Of a stretch of DNA of 64,000 bases, positions 39,707-53,443 are shown one piece after another. Every line of letters begins with the position of its first letter. Positions within the stretch are counted from its first letter, which is position 1. The DNA is taken from NCBI GenBank assembly GCA_032622095.1, contig CP136064.1:1984001-2048000 (forward strand), read 5' to 3'. The notes beneath the pieces were generated by a model that saw nothing but the letters and a program-made list of their open reading frames with translations, ran no database searches and had not been told where the DNA came from. Position numbers and translations under genes: made by a program. The DNA comes from Siphonodentalium dalli. Taxonomy: Eukaryota; Mollusca; Scaphopoda; Gadilida; Siphonodentaliidae.

Positions 39707-41950
39707 ATGGTGGAGTACGGTTGGATATTTTCAATTTGGCGCATGTTTCTCCATACCGCGCCATGTCAAATCTGGCCATATCCGAATCGGGTTGTCATTT
39801 ACAATGACTGCAGAAAATATATATCTTCATGTTGGAATGCAAATGTATGTTTAAAGGAACAGATGTATCTCAACTTAAAGGGACATAACTAACACAGTCA
39901 CCAACTTTAAGGGGTATCTGCTATAGACTGGTTACATGGTGGAGTACGGTTGGATATTTTCAATTTTGCGCATGTTTCTCCATACCGCGCCATGTCAAAT
40001 CTGGCCATATCCGAATCGGGTTGTCATTTACAATGACTGCAGAAAATATATATCTTCATGGTGGAATGCAAATGTATGTTTAAAGGAACAGATGTATCTC
40101 AACTTAAAGGGACATAGGTAACACAGTCACCAACTTTAAGGGGTATCTGCTATAGACTGGTTCCATGGTGGAGTACGGTTGGATATTTTCAATTTGGCGC
40201 ATGTTTTTCCATACCGCGCCATGTCAAATCTGGCCATATCCGAATCGGGTTGTCATTTACAATGACTGCAGAAAATATATATCTTCATGGTGGAATGCAA
40301 ATGTATGTTTAAAGGAACAGATGTATCTCAACTTAAAGGGACATAAGTAACACAGTCACCAACTTTAAGGGGTGTCTGATATAGACTGGTTCCATGGTGG
40401 AGTACGGTTGGATATTTTCTATTTGGCGCATGTTTCTCCATACCGCGCCATGTCAAATCTGGCCATATCCGAATCGGGTTGTCATTTACAATGACTACAG
40501 AAAATAAATATCTTCATGTTGGAATGCAAATGTATGTTTAAAGGAACAGATGTATCTCAACTTAAAGGGACATAAGTAACACAGTCACCAACTTTAAGGG
40601 GTGTCTGCTATAGACTGGTTCCATGGTGGAGTACGGTTTGATATTTTCAATTTGGCGCATGTTTCTCCATACCGCGCCATGTCAATTCTGGCCATATCCG
40701 AATCGGGTTGTCATTTACAATGACTGCAGAAAATATATATCTTCATGGTGGAATGCAAATGTATGTTTAAAGGAACAGATGTATCTCAACTTAAAGGGAC
40801 ATAGGTAACACAGTCACCAACTTTAAGGGGTATCTGCTATAGACTGGTTCCATGGTGGAGTACGGTTGGATATTTTCAATTTGGCGCATGTTTCTCCATA
40901 CCGCGCCATGTCAAATCTGGCCATATCCGAATCGGGTTGTCATTTACAATGACTGCAGAAAATAAATATCTTCATGTTGGAATGCAAATGTATGTTTAAA
41001 GGAACAGATGTATCTCAACTTAAAGGGACATAAGTAACAAAGTCACCAACTTTAAGGGGTGTCTGATATAGACTGGTTCCATGGTGGAGTACGGTTGGAT
41101 ATTTTCAATTTGGCGCATGTTTCTCCATACCGCGCCATGTCAATTCTGGCCATATCCGAATCGGGTTGTCATTTACAATGACTACAGAAAATAAATATCT
41201 TCATGTTGGAATGCAAATGTATGTTTAAAGGAACAGATGTATCTCAACTTAAAGGGACATAAGTAACACAGTCACCAACTTTAAGGGGTGTCTGCTATAG
41301 ACTGGTTCCATGGTGGAGTACGGTTGGATATTTTCAATTTGGCGCATGTTTCTCCATACCGCGCCATGTCAAATCTGGCCATATCCGAATCGGGTTGTCA
41401 TTTACAATGACTACAGAAAATAAATATCTTCATGTTGGAATGCAAATGTATGTTTAAAGGAACAGATGTATCTCAACTTAAAGGGACATAAATAGCACAA
41501 TCACCAACTTTAAGGGGTATCTGCTATAGACTGGTTCCATGGTGGAGTACTGTTGGATATTTTCAATTTGGCGCATGTTTTTCCATACCGCGCCATGTCA
41601 AATCTGGCCATATCCGAATCGAGTTGTCATTTACAATGACTACAGAAAATAGATATCTTGTTGGAATGCAAAAGTATGTTTAAAGGAACAGATGTAACTC
41701 AACTTAAAGGGACATAAGTAACACAGTCACCAACTTTAAGGGGTATCTGATTTAGACTGGTTCCATGGTGGAGTACGGTTGGATATTTTCAATTTGGCGC
41801 ATGTTTCTCCATACCGCGCCATGTCAAATCTGGCCATATCCGAATCGGGTTGTCATTTACAATGTCTACAGAAAACAAATATCTTCATGTTGGAATGCAA
41901 ATGTATGTTTAAAGGAACACATGTATCTCAACTTAAAGGGACATAACTAA
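39707..41950 (+). repeat. Dispersed duplication, copy 2 of 3
   Basis: Repeats 36272-38520 at +3435 bp (15 monomers). Private features are GGTTTGAT near 40635, CAAAGTC near 41038 and a 3-bp deletion near 41657 (ATATCTTGTTGG) that makes the monomer at 41539 226 bp long. The K monomer at 41765 has the shared GAACACATG variant. Confidence 0.8.
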
Positions 41951-41993
41951 CACAGTCACCAACTTTAAGGGGTATCTGCTATAGACTGTTAAC

Positions 41994-42909
41994 ATGGTGG
42001 AGTACGGTTGGATATTTTCAATTTTGCGCATGTTTCTCCATACCGCACCATGTCAAATCTGGCCATATCCGAATCGGGTTGTCATTTACAATGACTGCAG
42101 AAAATATATATCTTCATGGTGGAATGCAAATGTATGTTTAAAGGAACAGATGTATCTCAACTTAAAGGGACATAGGTAACACAGTCACCAACTTTAAGGG
42201 GTATCTGCTATAGACTGGTTCCATGGTGGAGTACGGTTGGATATTTTCAATTTGGCGCATGTTTCTCCATACCGCGCCATGTCAAATCTGGCCATATCCG
42301 AATCGGGTTGTCATTTACAATGACTGCAGAAAATAAATATCTTCATGTTGGAATGCAAATGTATGTTTAAAGGAACAGATGTATCTCAACTTAAAGGGAC
42401 ATAAGTAATACAGTCACCAACTTTAAGGGGTGTCTGATATAGACTGGTTCCATGGTGGAGTACGGTTGGATATTTTCAATTTGGCGCATGTTTCTCCATA
42501 CCGCGCCATGTCAATTCTGGCCATATCCGAATCGGGTTGTCATTTACATTGACTACAGAAAATAAATATCTTCATGTTGGAATGCAAATGTATGTTTAAA
42601 GGAACAGATGTATCTCAACTTAAAGGGACATAAATAACACAATCACCAAGTTTAAGGGGTATCTGCTATAGACTGGTTCCATGGTGGAGTACTGTTGGAT
42701 ATTTTCAATTTGGCGCATGTTTTTCCATACCGCGCCATGTCAAATCTGGCCATATCCGAATCGGGTTGTCATTTACAATGACTGCAGAAAATATATATCT
42801 TCATGGTGGAATGCAAATGTATGTTTAAAGGAACAGATGTATCTCAACTTAAAGGGACATAAGTAACACAGTCACCAACTTTAAGGGGTGTCTGATATAG
42901 ACTGGTTCC
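41994..42909 (+). repeat. Four-monomer block repeated at 48177-49092
   Basis: Two rare markers, CTGTTAACATGG (near 41987 and 48170) and CCGCACC (near 42043 and 48226), together with ACCAAGTTTAAG (near 42646 and 48829), identify these as copies of one event offset 6183 bp (27 monomers). At 42223 the frame is closed by AAATAAAT, while its copy at 48406 has ATATATAT. Confidence 0.8.
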
Positions 42910-44970
42910 ATGGTGGAGTACTGTTGGATATTTTCAATTTGGCGCATGTTTTTCCATACCGCGCCATGTCAAATCTGGCCATATCCGAATCGGGTTGTCA
43001 TTTACAATGACTACAGAAAATAGATATCTTCTTGTTGGAATGCAAATGTATGTTTAAAGGAACAGATGTATCTCAACTTAAAGGGACATAAGTAACACAG
43101 TCACCAACTTTAAGGGGTATCTGATTTAGACTGGTTCCATGGTGGAGTACGGTTGGATATTTTCAATTTGGTGCATGTTTCTCCATACCGCGCCATGTCA
43201 AATCTGGCCATATCCGAATCGGGTTGTCATTTACAATGTCTACAGAAAACAAATATCTTCATGTTGGAATGCAAATGTATGTTTAAAGGAACAGATGTAT
43301 CTCAACTTAAAGGGACATAAGTAACACAGTCACCAACTTTAAGGGGTATCTGCTATAGACTGGTTCCATGGTGGAGTACGGTTGGATATTTTCAATTTGG
43401 CGCATGTTTCTCCATACCGCGCCATGTCAAATCTGGCCATATCCGAATCGGGTGGTCATTTACAATGACTACAGAAAATAAAAATCTTCATGTTGGAATG
43501 CAAATGTATGTTTAAAGGAACAGATGTATCTCAACTTAAAGGGACATAAATAACACAATCACCAACTTTAAGGGGTATCTGCTATAGACTGGTTCCATGG
43601 TGGAGTACTGTTGGATATTTTCAATTTGGCGCTTGTTTTTCCATACCGCGCCATGTCAAATCTGGCCATATCCGAATCGGGTTGTCATTTACAATGACTA
43701 CAGAAAATAGATATCTTCTTGTTGGAATGCAATAGTATGTTTAAAGGAACAGATGTAACTCAACTTAAAGGGACATAAGTAACACATTCACCAACTTTAA
43801 GGGGTATCTGATTTAGACTGGTTCCATGGTGGAGTACGGTTGGATATTTTCAATTTGGCGCATGTTTCTCCATACCGCGCCATGTCAAATCTGGCCATAT
43901 CCGAATCGGGTTGTCATTTACAATGTCTACAGAAAACAAATATCTTCATGTTGGAATGCAAATGTATGTTTAAAGGAACAGATGTATCTCAACTTAAAGG
44001 GACATAAGTAACACAGTCACCAACTTTAAGGGGTATCTGCTATAGACTGGTTCCATGGTGGAGTACGGTTGGATATTTTCAATTTGGCGCATGCTTCTCC
44101 ATACCGCACCATGTCAAATCTGGCCATATCCGAATCGGGTTGTCATTTACAATGACTGCAGAAAATATATATCTTCATGTTGGAATGCAAATGTATGTTT
44201 AAATGAACAGATGTATCTCAACTTAAAGGGACATAACTAACACAGTCACCAACTTTAAGGGGTATCTGCTATAGACTGGTTACATGGTGGAGTACGGTTG
44301 GATATTTTCAATTTTGCGCATGTTTCTCCATACCGCGCCATGTCAAATCTGGCCATATCCGAATCGGGTTGTCATTTACAATGACTGCAGAAAATAAATA
44401 TCTTCATGTTGGAATGCAAAGGTATGTTTAAAGGAACAGATGTATCTCAACTTAAAGGGACATAAGTAACACAGTCACCAACTTTAAGGGGTGTCTGATA
44501 TAGACTGGTTCCATGGTGGAGTACGGTTGGATATTTTCAATTTGGCGCATGTTTCTCCATACCGCGCCATGTCAATTCTGGCCATATCCGAATCGGGTTG
44601 TCATTTACAATGACTACAGAAAATAAATATCTTCATGTTGGAATGCAAATGTATGTTTAAAGGAACAGATGTATCTCAACTTAAAGGGACATAAGTAACA
44701 CAGTCACCAACTTTAAGGGGTATCTGCTATAGACTGGTTCCATGGTGGAGTACGGTTGGATATTTTCAATTTGGCGCATGTTTCTCCATACCGCGCCATG
44801 TCAAATCTGGCCATATCCGAATCGGGTTGTCATTTACAATGACTGCAGAAAATAAATATCTTCATGTTGGAATGCAAATGTATGTTTAAAGGAACAGATG
44901 TATCTCAACTTAAAGGGACATAAGTAACACAGTCACCAACTTTAAGGGGTGTCTGCTATAGACTGGTTCC
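42910..44970 (+). repeat. K-doublet block, copy 1 of 3
   Basis: TACTGTT/AAATAGAT (42910), K (43139), a monomer with AAAAATCTT near 43489 (43368), GCGCTTG/CAATAG (43597), K (43826), TAAATGAAC (44055), TTTTGCGC/CAAAGG (44284), CAATTC (44513) and TGCAG (44742). The same order is at 49551-51611 (+6641 bp) and, shortened, at 58253-59855. Private changes are GGTGCATG near 43171 and GGTGGTC near 43452. Confidence 0.8.
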
Positions 44971-45428
44971 ATGGTGGAGTACGGTAGGATATTTTCAATT
45001 TGGCGCATGTTTCTCCATACCGCGCCATGTCAAATCTGGCCATATCCGAATCGGGTTGTCATTTACAATGACTACAGAAAATAAATATCTTCATGTTGGA
45101 ATGCAAATGTATGTTTAAAGGAACAGATGTATCTCAACTTAAAGGGACATAAATAGCACAATCACCAACTTTAAGGGGTATCTGCTATAGATTGGTTCCA
45201 TGGTGGAGTACTGTTGGATATTTTCAATTTGGCGCATGTTTTTCCATACCGCGCCATGTCAAATCTGGCCATATCCGAATCGAGTTGTCATTTACAATGA
45301 CTACAGAAAATAGATATCTTCTTGTTGGAATGCAAAAGTATGTTTAAAGGAACAGATGTAACTCAACTTAAAGGGACATAAGTAACACAGTCACCATCTT
45401 TAAGGGGTATCTGATTTAGACTGGTTCC

Positions 45429-48130
45429 ATGGTGGAGTACGGTTGGATATTTTCAATTTGGCGCATGTTTCTCCATACCGCGCCATGTCAAATCTGGCCA
45501 TATCCGAATCGGGTTGTCATTTACAATGTCTACAGAAAACAAATATCTTCATGTTGGAATGCAAATGTATGTTTAAAGGAACAGATGTATCTCAACTTAA
45601 AGGAACATAAGTAACACAGTCACCAACTTTAAGGGGTATCTGCTATAGACTGGTTCCATGGTGGAGTACGGTTGGATATTTTCAATTTGGCGCATGTTTC
45701 TCCATACCGCGCCATGTCAAATCTGGCCATATCCGAATCGGGTTGTCATTTACAATGACTGCAGAAAATATATATCTTCATGTTGGAATGCAAATGTATG
45801 TTTAAAGGAACAGATGTATCTCAACTTAAAGGGACATAACTAACACAGTCACCAACTTTAAGGGGTATCTGCTATAGACTGGTTACATGGTGGAGTACGG
45901 TTGGATATTTTCAATTTTGCGCATGTTTCTCCATACCGCGCCATGTCAAATCTGGCCATATCCGAATCGGGTTGTCATTTACAATGACTGCAGAAAATAT
46001 ATATCTTCATGGTGGAATGCAAATGTATGTTTAAAGGAACAGATGTATCTCAACTTAAAGGGACATAGGTAACACAGTCACCAACTTTAAGGGGTATCTG
46101 CTATAGACTGGTTCCATGGTGGAGTACGGTTGGATATTTTCAATTTGGCGCATGTTTTTCCATACCGCGCCATGTCAAATCTGGCCATATCCGAATCGGG
46201 TTGTCATTTACAATGACTGCAGAAAATATATATCTTCATGGTGGAATGCAAATGTATGTTTAAAGGAACAGATGTATCTCAACTTAAAGGGACATAAGTA
46301 ACACAGTCACCAACTTTAAGGGGTGTCTGATATAGACTGGTTCCATGGTGGAGTACGGTTGGATATTTTCTATTTGGCGCATGTTTCTCCATACCGCGCC
46401 ATGTCAAATCTGGCCATATCCGAATCGGGTTGTCATTTACAATGACTACAGAAAATAAATATCTTCATGTTGGAATGCAAATGTATGTTTAAAGGAACAG
46501 ATGTATCTCAACTTAAAGGGACATAAGTAACACAGTCACCAACTTTAAGGGGTGTCTGCTATAGACTGGTTCCATGGTGGAGTACGGTTGGATATTTTCA
46601 ATTTGGCGCATGTTTCTCCATACCGCGCCATGTCAATTCTGGCCATATCCGAATCGGGTTGTCATTTACAATGACTGCAGAAAATATATATCTTCATGGT
46701 GGAATGCAAATGTATGTTTAAAGGAACAGATGTATCTCAACTTAAAGGGACATAGGTAACACAGTCACCAACTTTAAGGGGTATCTGCTATAGACTGGTT
46801 CCATGGTGGAGTACGGTTGGATATTTTCAATTTGGCGCATGTTTCTCCATACCGCGCCATGTCAAATCTGGCCATATCCGAATCGGGTTGTCATTTACAA
46901 TGACTGCAGAAAATAAATATCTTCATGTTGGAATGCAAATGTATGTTTAAAGGAACAGATGTATCTCAACTTAAAGGGACATAAGTAACACAGTCACCAA
47001 CTTTAAGGGGTGTCTGATATAGACTGGTTCCATGGTGGAGTACGGTTGGATATTTTCAATTTGGCGCATGTTTCTCCATACCGCGCCATGTCAATTCTGG
47101 CCATATCCGAATCGGGTTGTCATTTACAATGACTACAGAAAATAAATATCTTCATGTTGGAATGCAAATGTATGTTTAAAGGAACAGATGTATCTCAACT
47201 TAAAGGGACATAAGTAACACAGTCACCAACTTTAAGGGGTGTCTGATATAGACTGGTTCCATGGTGGAGTACGGTTGGATATTTTCAATTTGGCGCATGT
47301 TTCTCCATACCGCGCCATGTCAATTCTGGCCATATCCGAATCGGGTTGTCATTTACAATGACTACAGAAAATAAATATCTTCATGTTGGAATGCAAATGT
47401 ATGTTTAAAGGAACAGATGTATCTCAACTTAAAGGGACATAAGTAACACAGTCACCAACTTTAAGGGGTGTCTGCTATAGACTGGTTCCATGGTGGAGTA
47501 CGGTTGGATATTTTCAATTTGGCGCATGTTTCTCCATACCGCGCCATGTCAAATCTGGCCATATCCGAATCGGGTTGTCATTTACAATGACTACAGAAAA
47601 TAAATATCTTCATGTTGGAATGCAAATGTATGTTTAAAGGAACAGATGTATCTCAACTTAAAGGGACATAAATAGCACAATCACCAACTTTAAGGGGTAT
47701 CTGCTATAGACTGGTTCCATGGTGGAGTACTGTTGGATATTTTCAATTTGGCGCATGTTTTTCCATACCGCGCCATGTCAAATCTGGCCATATCCGAATC
47801 GAGTTGTCATTTACAATGACTACAGAAAATAGATATCTTCTTGTTGGAATGCAAAAGTATGTTTAAAGGAACAGATGTAACTCAACTTAAAGGGACATAA
47901 GTAACACAGTCACCAACTTTAAGGGGTATCTGATTTAGACTGGTTCCATGGTGGAGTACGGTTGGATATTTTCAATTTGGCGCATGTTTCTCCATACCGC
48001 GCCATGTCAAATCTGGCCATATCCGAATCGGGTTGTCATTTACAATGTCTACAGAAAACAAATATCTTCATGTTGGAATGCAAATGTATGTTTAAAGGAA
48101 CACATGTATCTCAACTTAAAGGGACATAAC
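45429..48130 (+). repeat. Dispersed duplication, copy 3 of 3, with one extra monomer
   Basis: Same order as 36043-38520, but CAATTC monomers occur twice in a row (47032 and 47261) where the other copies have one. The offset to copy 1 therefore changes from 9386 to 9615 bp within the block. The K at 47948 has the GAACACATG variant of 38333 and 41765. Confidence 0.75.
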
Positions 48131-48176
48131 TAACACAGTCACCAACTTTAAGGGGTATCTGCTATAGACTGTTAAC

Positions 48177-49550
48177 ATGGTGGAGTACGGTTGGATATTT
48201 TCAATTTTGCGCATGTTTCTCCATACCGCACCATGTCAAATCTGGCCATATCCGAATCGGGTTGTCATTTACAATGACTGCAGAAAATATATATCTTCAT
48301 GGTGGAATGCAAATGTATGTTTAAAGGAACAGATGTATCTCAACTTAAAGGGACATAGGTAACACAGTCACCAACTTTAAGGGGTATCTGCTATAGACTG
48401 GTTCCATGGTGGAGTACGGTTGGATATTTTCAATTTGGCGCATGTTTCTCCATACCGCGCCATGTCAAATCTGGCCATATCCGAATCGGGTTGTCATTTA
48501 CAATGACTGCAGAAAATATATATCTTCATGTTGGAATGCAAATGTATGTTTAAAGGAACAGATGTATCTCAACTTAAAGGGACATAAGTAACACAGTCAC
48601 CAACTTTAAGGGGTGTCTGATATAGACTGGTTCCATGGTGGAGTACGGTTGGATATTTTCAATTTGGCGCATGTTTCTCCATACCGCGCCATGTCAATTC
48701 TGGCCATATTCGAATCGGGTTGTCATTTACAATGACTACAGAAAATAAATATCTTCATGTTGGAATGCAAATGTATGTTTAAAGGAACAGATGTATCTCA
48801 ACTTAAAGGGACATAAATAACACAATCACCAAGTTTAAGGGGTATCTGCTATAGACTGGTTCCATGGTGGAGTACTGTTGGATATTTTCAATTTGGCGCA
48901 TGTTTTTCCATACCGCGCCATGTCAAATCTGGCCATATCCGAATCGGGTTGTCATTTACAATGACTGCAGAAAATATATATCTTCATGGTGGAATGCAAA
49001 TGTATGTTTAAAGGAACAGATGTATCTCAACTTAAAGGGACATAAGTAACACAGTCACCAACTTTAAGGGGTGTCTGATATAGACTGGTTCCATGGTGGA
49101 GTACGGTTGGATATTTTCTATTTGGCGCATGTTTCTCCATACCGCGCCATGTCAAATCTGGCCATATCCGAATCGGGTTGTCATTTACAATGACTACAGA
49201 AAATAAATATCTTCATGTTGGAATGCAAATGTATGTTTAAAGGAACAGATGTATCTCAACTTAAAGGGACATAAGTAACACAGTCACCAACTTTAAGGGG
49301 TGTCTGCTATAGACTGGTTCCATGGTGGAGTACGGTTGGATATTTTCAATTTGGCGCATGTTTCCCCATACCGCGCCATGTCAAATCTGGCCATATCCGA
49401 ATCGGGTTGTCATTTACAATGACTACAGAAAATAAATATCTTCATGTTGGAATGCAAATGTATGTTTAAAGGAACAGATGTATCTCAACTTAAAGGGACA
49501 TAAATAACACAATCACCAACTTTAAGGGGTATCTGCTATAGACTGGTTCC
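48177..49550 (+). repeat. Second copy of the 41994 block plus two extra monomers
   Basis: 48177-49092 repeats 41994-42909. Before the K-doublet block resumes at 49551 there are two further monomers, CTATTT (49093) and CCCC type (49322), that the earlier copy lacks. A two-monomer loss in the earlier copy or gain in this one explains the change of offset from 6183 to 6641 bp. Confidence 0.75.
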
Positions 49551-52500
49551 ATGGTGGAGTACTGTTGGATATTTTCAATTTGGCGCATGTTTTTCCATAC
49601 CGCGCCATGTCAAATCTGGCCATATCCGAATCGGGTTGTCATTTACAATGACTACAGAAAATAGATATCTTCTTGTTGGAATGCAAATGTATGTTTAAAG
49701 GAACAGATGTATCTCAACTTAAAGGGACATAAGTAACACAGTCACCAACTTTAAGGGGTATCTGATTTAGACTGGTTCCATGGTGGAGTACGGTTGGATA
49801 TTTTCAATTTGGCGCATGTTTCTCCATACCGTGCCATGTCAAATCTGGCCATATCCGAATCGGGTTGTCATTTACAATGTCTACAGAAAACAAATATCTT
49901 CATGTTGGAATGCAAATGTATGTTTAAAGGAACAGATGTATCTCAACTTAAAGGGACATAAGTAACACAGTCACCAACTTTAAGGGGTATCTGCTATAGA
50001 CTGGTTCCATGGTGGAGTACGGTTGGATATTTTCAATTTGGCGCATGTTTCTCCATACCGCGCCATGTCAAATCTGGCCATATCCGAATCGGGTTGTCAT
50101 TTACAATGACTACAGAAAATAAAAATCTTCATGTTGGAATGCAAATGTATGTTTAAAGGAACAGATGTATCTCAACTTAAAGGGACATAAATAACACAAT
50201 CACCAACTTTAAGGGGTATCTGCTATAGACTGGTTCCATGGTGGAGTACTGTTGGATATTTTCAATTTGGCTCTTGTTTTTCCATACCGCGCCATGTCAA
50301 ATCTGGCCATATCCGAATCGGGTTGTCATTTACAATGACTACAGAAAATAGATATCTTCTTGTTGGAATGCAATAGTATGTTTAAAGGAACAGATGTAAC
50401 TCAACTTAAAGGGACATAAGTAACACATTCACCAACTTTAAGGGGTATCTGATTTAGACTGGTTCCATGGTGGAGTACGGTTGGATATTTTCAATTTGGC
50501 GCATGTTTCTCCATACCGCGCCATGTCAAATCTGGCCATATCCGAATCGGGTTGTCATTTACAATGTCTACAGAAAACAAATATCTTCATGTTGGAATGC
50601 AAATGTATGTTTAAAGGAACAGATGTATCTCAACTTAAAGGGACATAAGTAACACAGTCACCAACTTTAAGGGGTATCTGCTATAGACTGGTTCCATGGT
50701 GGAGTACAGTTGGATATTTTCAATTTGGCGCATGCTTCTCCATACCGCGCCATGTCAAATCTGGCCATATCCGAATCGGGTTGTCATTTACAATGACTGC
50801 AGAAAATATATATCTTCATGTTGGAATGCAAATGTATGTTTAAATAAACAGATGTATCTCAACTTAAAGGGACATAACTAACACAGTCACCAACTTTAAG
50901 GGGTATCTGCTATAGACTGGTTACATGGTGGAGTACGGTTGGATTTTTTCAATTTTGCGCATGTTTCTCCATACCGCGCCATGTCAAATCTGGCCATATC
51001 CGAATCGGGTTGTCATTTACAATGACTGCAGAAAATAAATATCTTCATGTTGGAATGCAAAGGTATGTTTAAAGGAACAGATGTATCTCAACTTAAAGGG
51101 ACATAAGTAACACAGTCACCAACTTTAAGGGGTGTCTGATATAGACTGGTTCCATGGTGGAGTACGGTTGGATATTTTCAATTTGGCGCATGTTTCTCCA
51201 TACCGCGCCATGTCAATTCTGGCCATATCCGAATCGGGTTGTCATTTACAATGACTACAGAAAATAAATATCTTCATGTTGGAATGCAAATGTATGTTTA
51301 AAGGAACAGATGTATCTCAACTTAAAGGGACATAAGTAACACAGTCACCAACTTTAAGGGGTATCTGCTATAGACTGGTTCCATGGTGGAGTACGGTTGG
51401 ATATTTTCAATTTGGCGCATGTTTCTCCATACCGCGCCATGTCAAATCTGGCCATATCCGAATCGGGTTGTCATTTACAATGACTGCAGAAAATAAATAT
51501 CTTCATGTTGGAATGCAAATGTATGTTTAAAGGAACAGATGTATCTCAACTTAAAGGGACATAAGTAACACAGTCACCAACTTTAAGGGGTGTCTGATAT
51601 AGACTGGTTCCATGGTGGAGTACGGTTGGATATTTTCAATTTGGCGCATGTTTCTCCATACCGCGCCATGTCAATTCTGGCCATATCCGAATCGGGTTGT
51701 CATTTACAATGACTACAGAAAATAAATATCTTCATGTTGGAATGCAAATGTATGTTTGAAGGAACAGATGTATCTCAACTTAAAGGGACATAAGTAACAC
51801 AGTCACCAACTTTAAGGGGTGTCTGCTATAGACTGGTTCCATGGTGGAGTACGGTTGGATATTTTCAATTTGGCGCATGTTTCTCCATACCGCGCCATGT
51901 CAAATCTGGCCATATCCGAATCGGGTTGTCATTTACAATGACTACAGAAAATAAATATCTTCATGTTGGAATGCAAATGTATGTTTAAAGGAACAGATGT
52001 ATCTCAACTTAAAGGGACATAAATAACACAATCACCAACTTTAAGGGGTATCTGCTATAGACTGGTTCCATGATGGAGTACTGTTGGATATTTTCAATTT
52101 GGCGCATGTTTTTCCATACCGCGCCATGTCAAATCTGGCCATATCCGAATCGGGTTGTCATTTACAATGACTGCAGAAAATATATATCTTCATGTTGGAA
52201 TGCAAATGTATGTTTAAATGAACAGATGTATCTCAACTTAAAGGGACATAACTAACACAGTCACCAACTTTAAGGGGTATCGGCTATAGACTGGTTACAT
52301 GGTGGAGTACGGTTGGATATTTTCAATTTTGCGCATGTTTCTCCATACCGCGCCATGTCAAATCTGGCCATATCCGAATCGGGTTGTCATTTACAATGAC
52401 TGCAGAAAATAAATATCTTCATGTTGGAATGCAAAGGTATGTTTAAAGGAACAGATGTATCTCAACTTAAAGGGACATAAGTAACACAGTCACCAACTTT

Positions 52501-53443
52501 AAGGGGTGTCTGATATAGACTGGTTCCATGGTGGAGTACGGTTGGATATTTTCAATTTGGCGCATGTTTCTCCATACCGCGCCATGTCAAATCTGGCCAT
52601 ATCCGAATCGGGTTGTCATTTACAATGACTACAGAAAATAAATATCTTCATGTTGGAATGCAAATGTATGTTTAAAGGAACAGATGTATCTCAACTTAAA
52701 GGGACATAAATAACACAATCACCAACTTTAAGGGGTATCTGCTATAGACTGGTTCCATGATGGAGTACTGTTGGATATTTTCAATTTGGCGCATGTTTTT
52801 CCATACCGCGCCATGTCAAATCTGGCCATATCCGAATCGGGTTGTCATTTACAATGACTGCAGAAAATATATATCTTCATGTTGGAATGCAAATGTATGT
52901 TTAAATGAACAGATGTATCTCAACTTAAAGGGACATAACTAACACAGTCACCAACTTTAAGGGGTATCTGCTATAGACTGGTTACATGGTGGAGTACGGT
53001 TGGATTTTTTCAATTTTGCGCATGTTTCTCCATACCGCGCCATGTCAAATCTGGCCATATCCGAATCGGGTTGTCATTTACAATGACTGCAGAAAATAAA
53101 TATCTTCATGTTGGAATGCAAAGGTATGTTTAAAGGAACAGATGTATCTCAACTTAAAGGGACATAAGTAACACAGTCACCAACTTTAAGGGGTGTCTGA
53201 TATAGACTGGTTCCATGGTGGAGTACGGTTGGATATTTTCAATTTGGCGCATGTTTCTCCATACCGCGCCATGTCAATTCTGGCCATATCCGAATCGGGT
53301 TGTCATTTACAATGACTACAGAAAATAAATATCTTCATGTTGGAATGCAAATGTATGTTTAAAGGAACAGATGTATCTCAACTTAAAGGGACATAAGTAA
53401 CACAGTCACCAACTTTAAGGGGTATCTGCTATAGACTGGTTCC
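49551..53443 (+). repeat. Segment A of the A-B-B'-A'-B'' pattern (K-doublet lineage)
   Basis: Starts with TACTGTT/AAATAGAT (49551) and the K-doublet (49780, 50467). It continues with the TAAATAAAC monomer (50696), TTGGATTTTTTC (50925), CAATTC (51154), TGCAG (51383), CAATTC with TTTGAAGG (51612), then two ATGATGG/TACTGTT chimeras (52070, 52757) each followed by two others. 52070-52756 and 52757-53443 are a 3-monomer (687-bp) tandem pair. The segment recurs from 58253 without the 51154-51611 pair. Confidence 0.8.
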
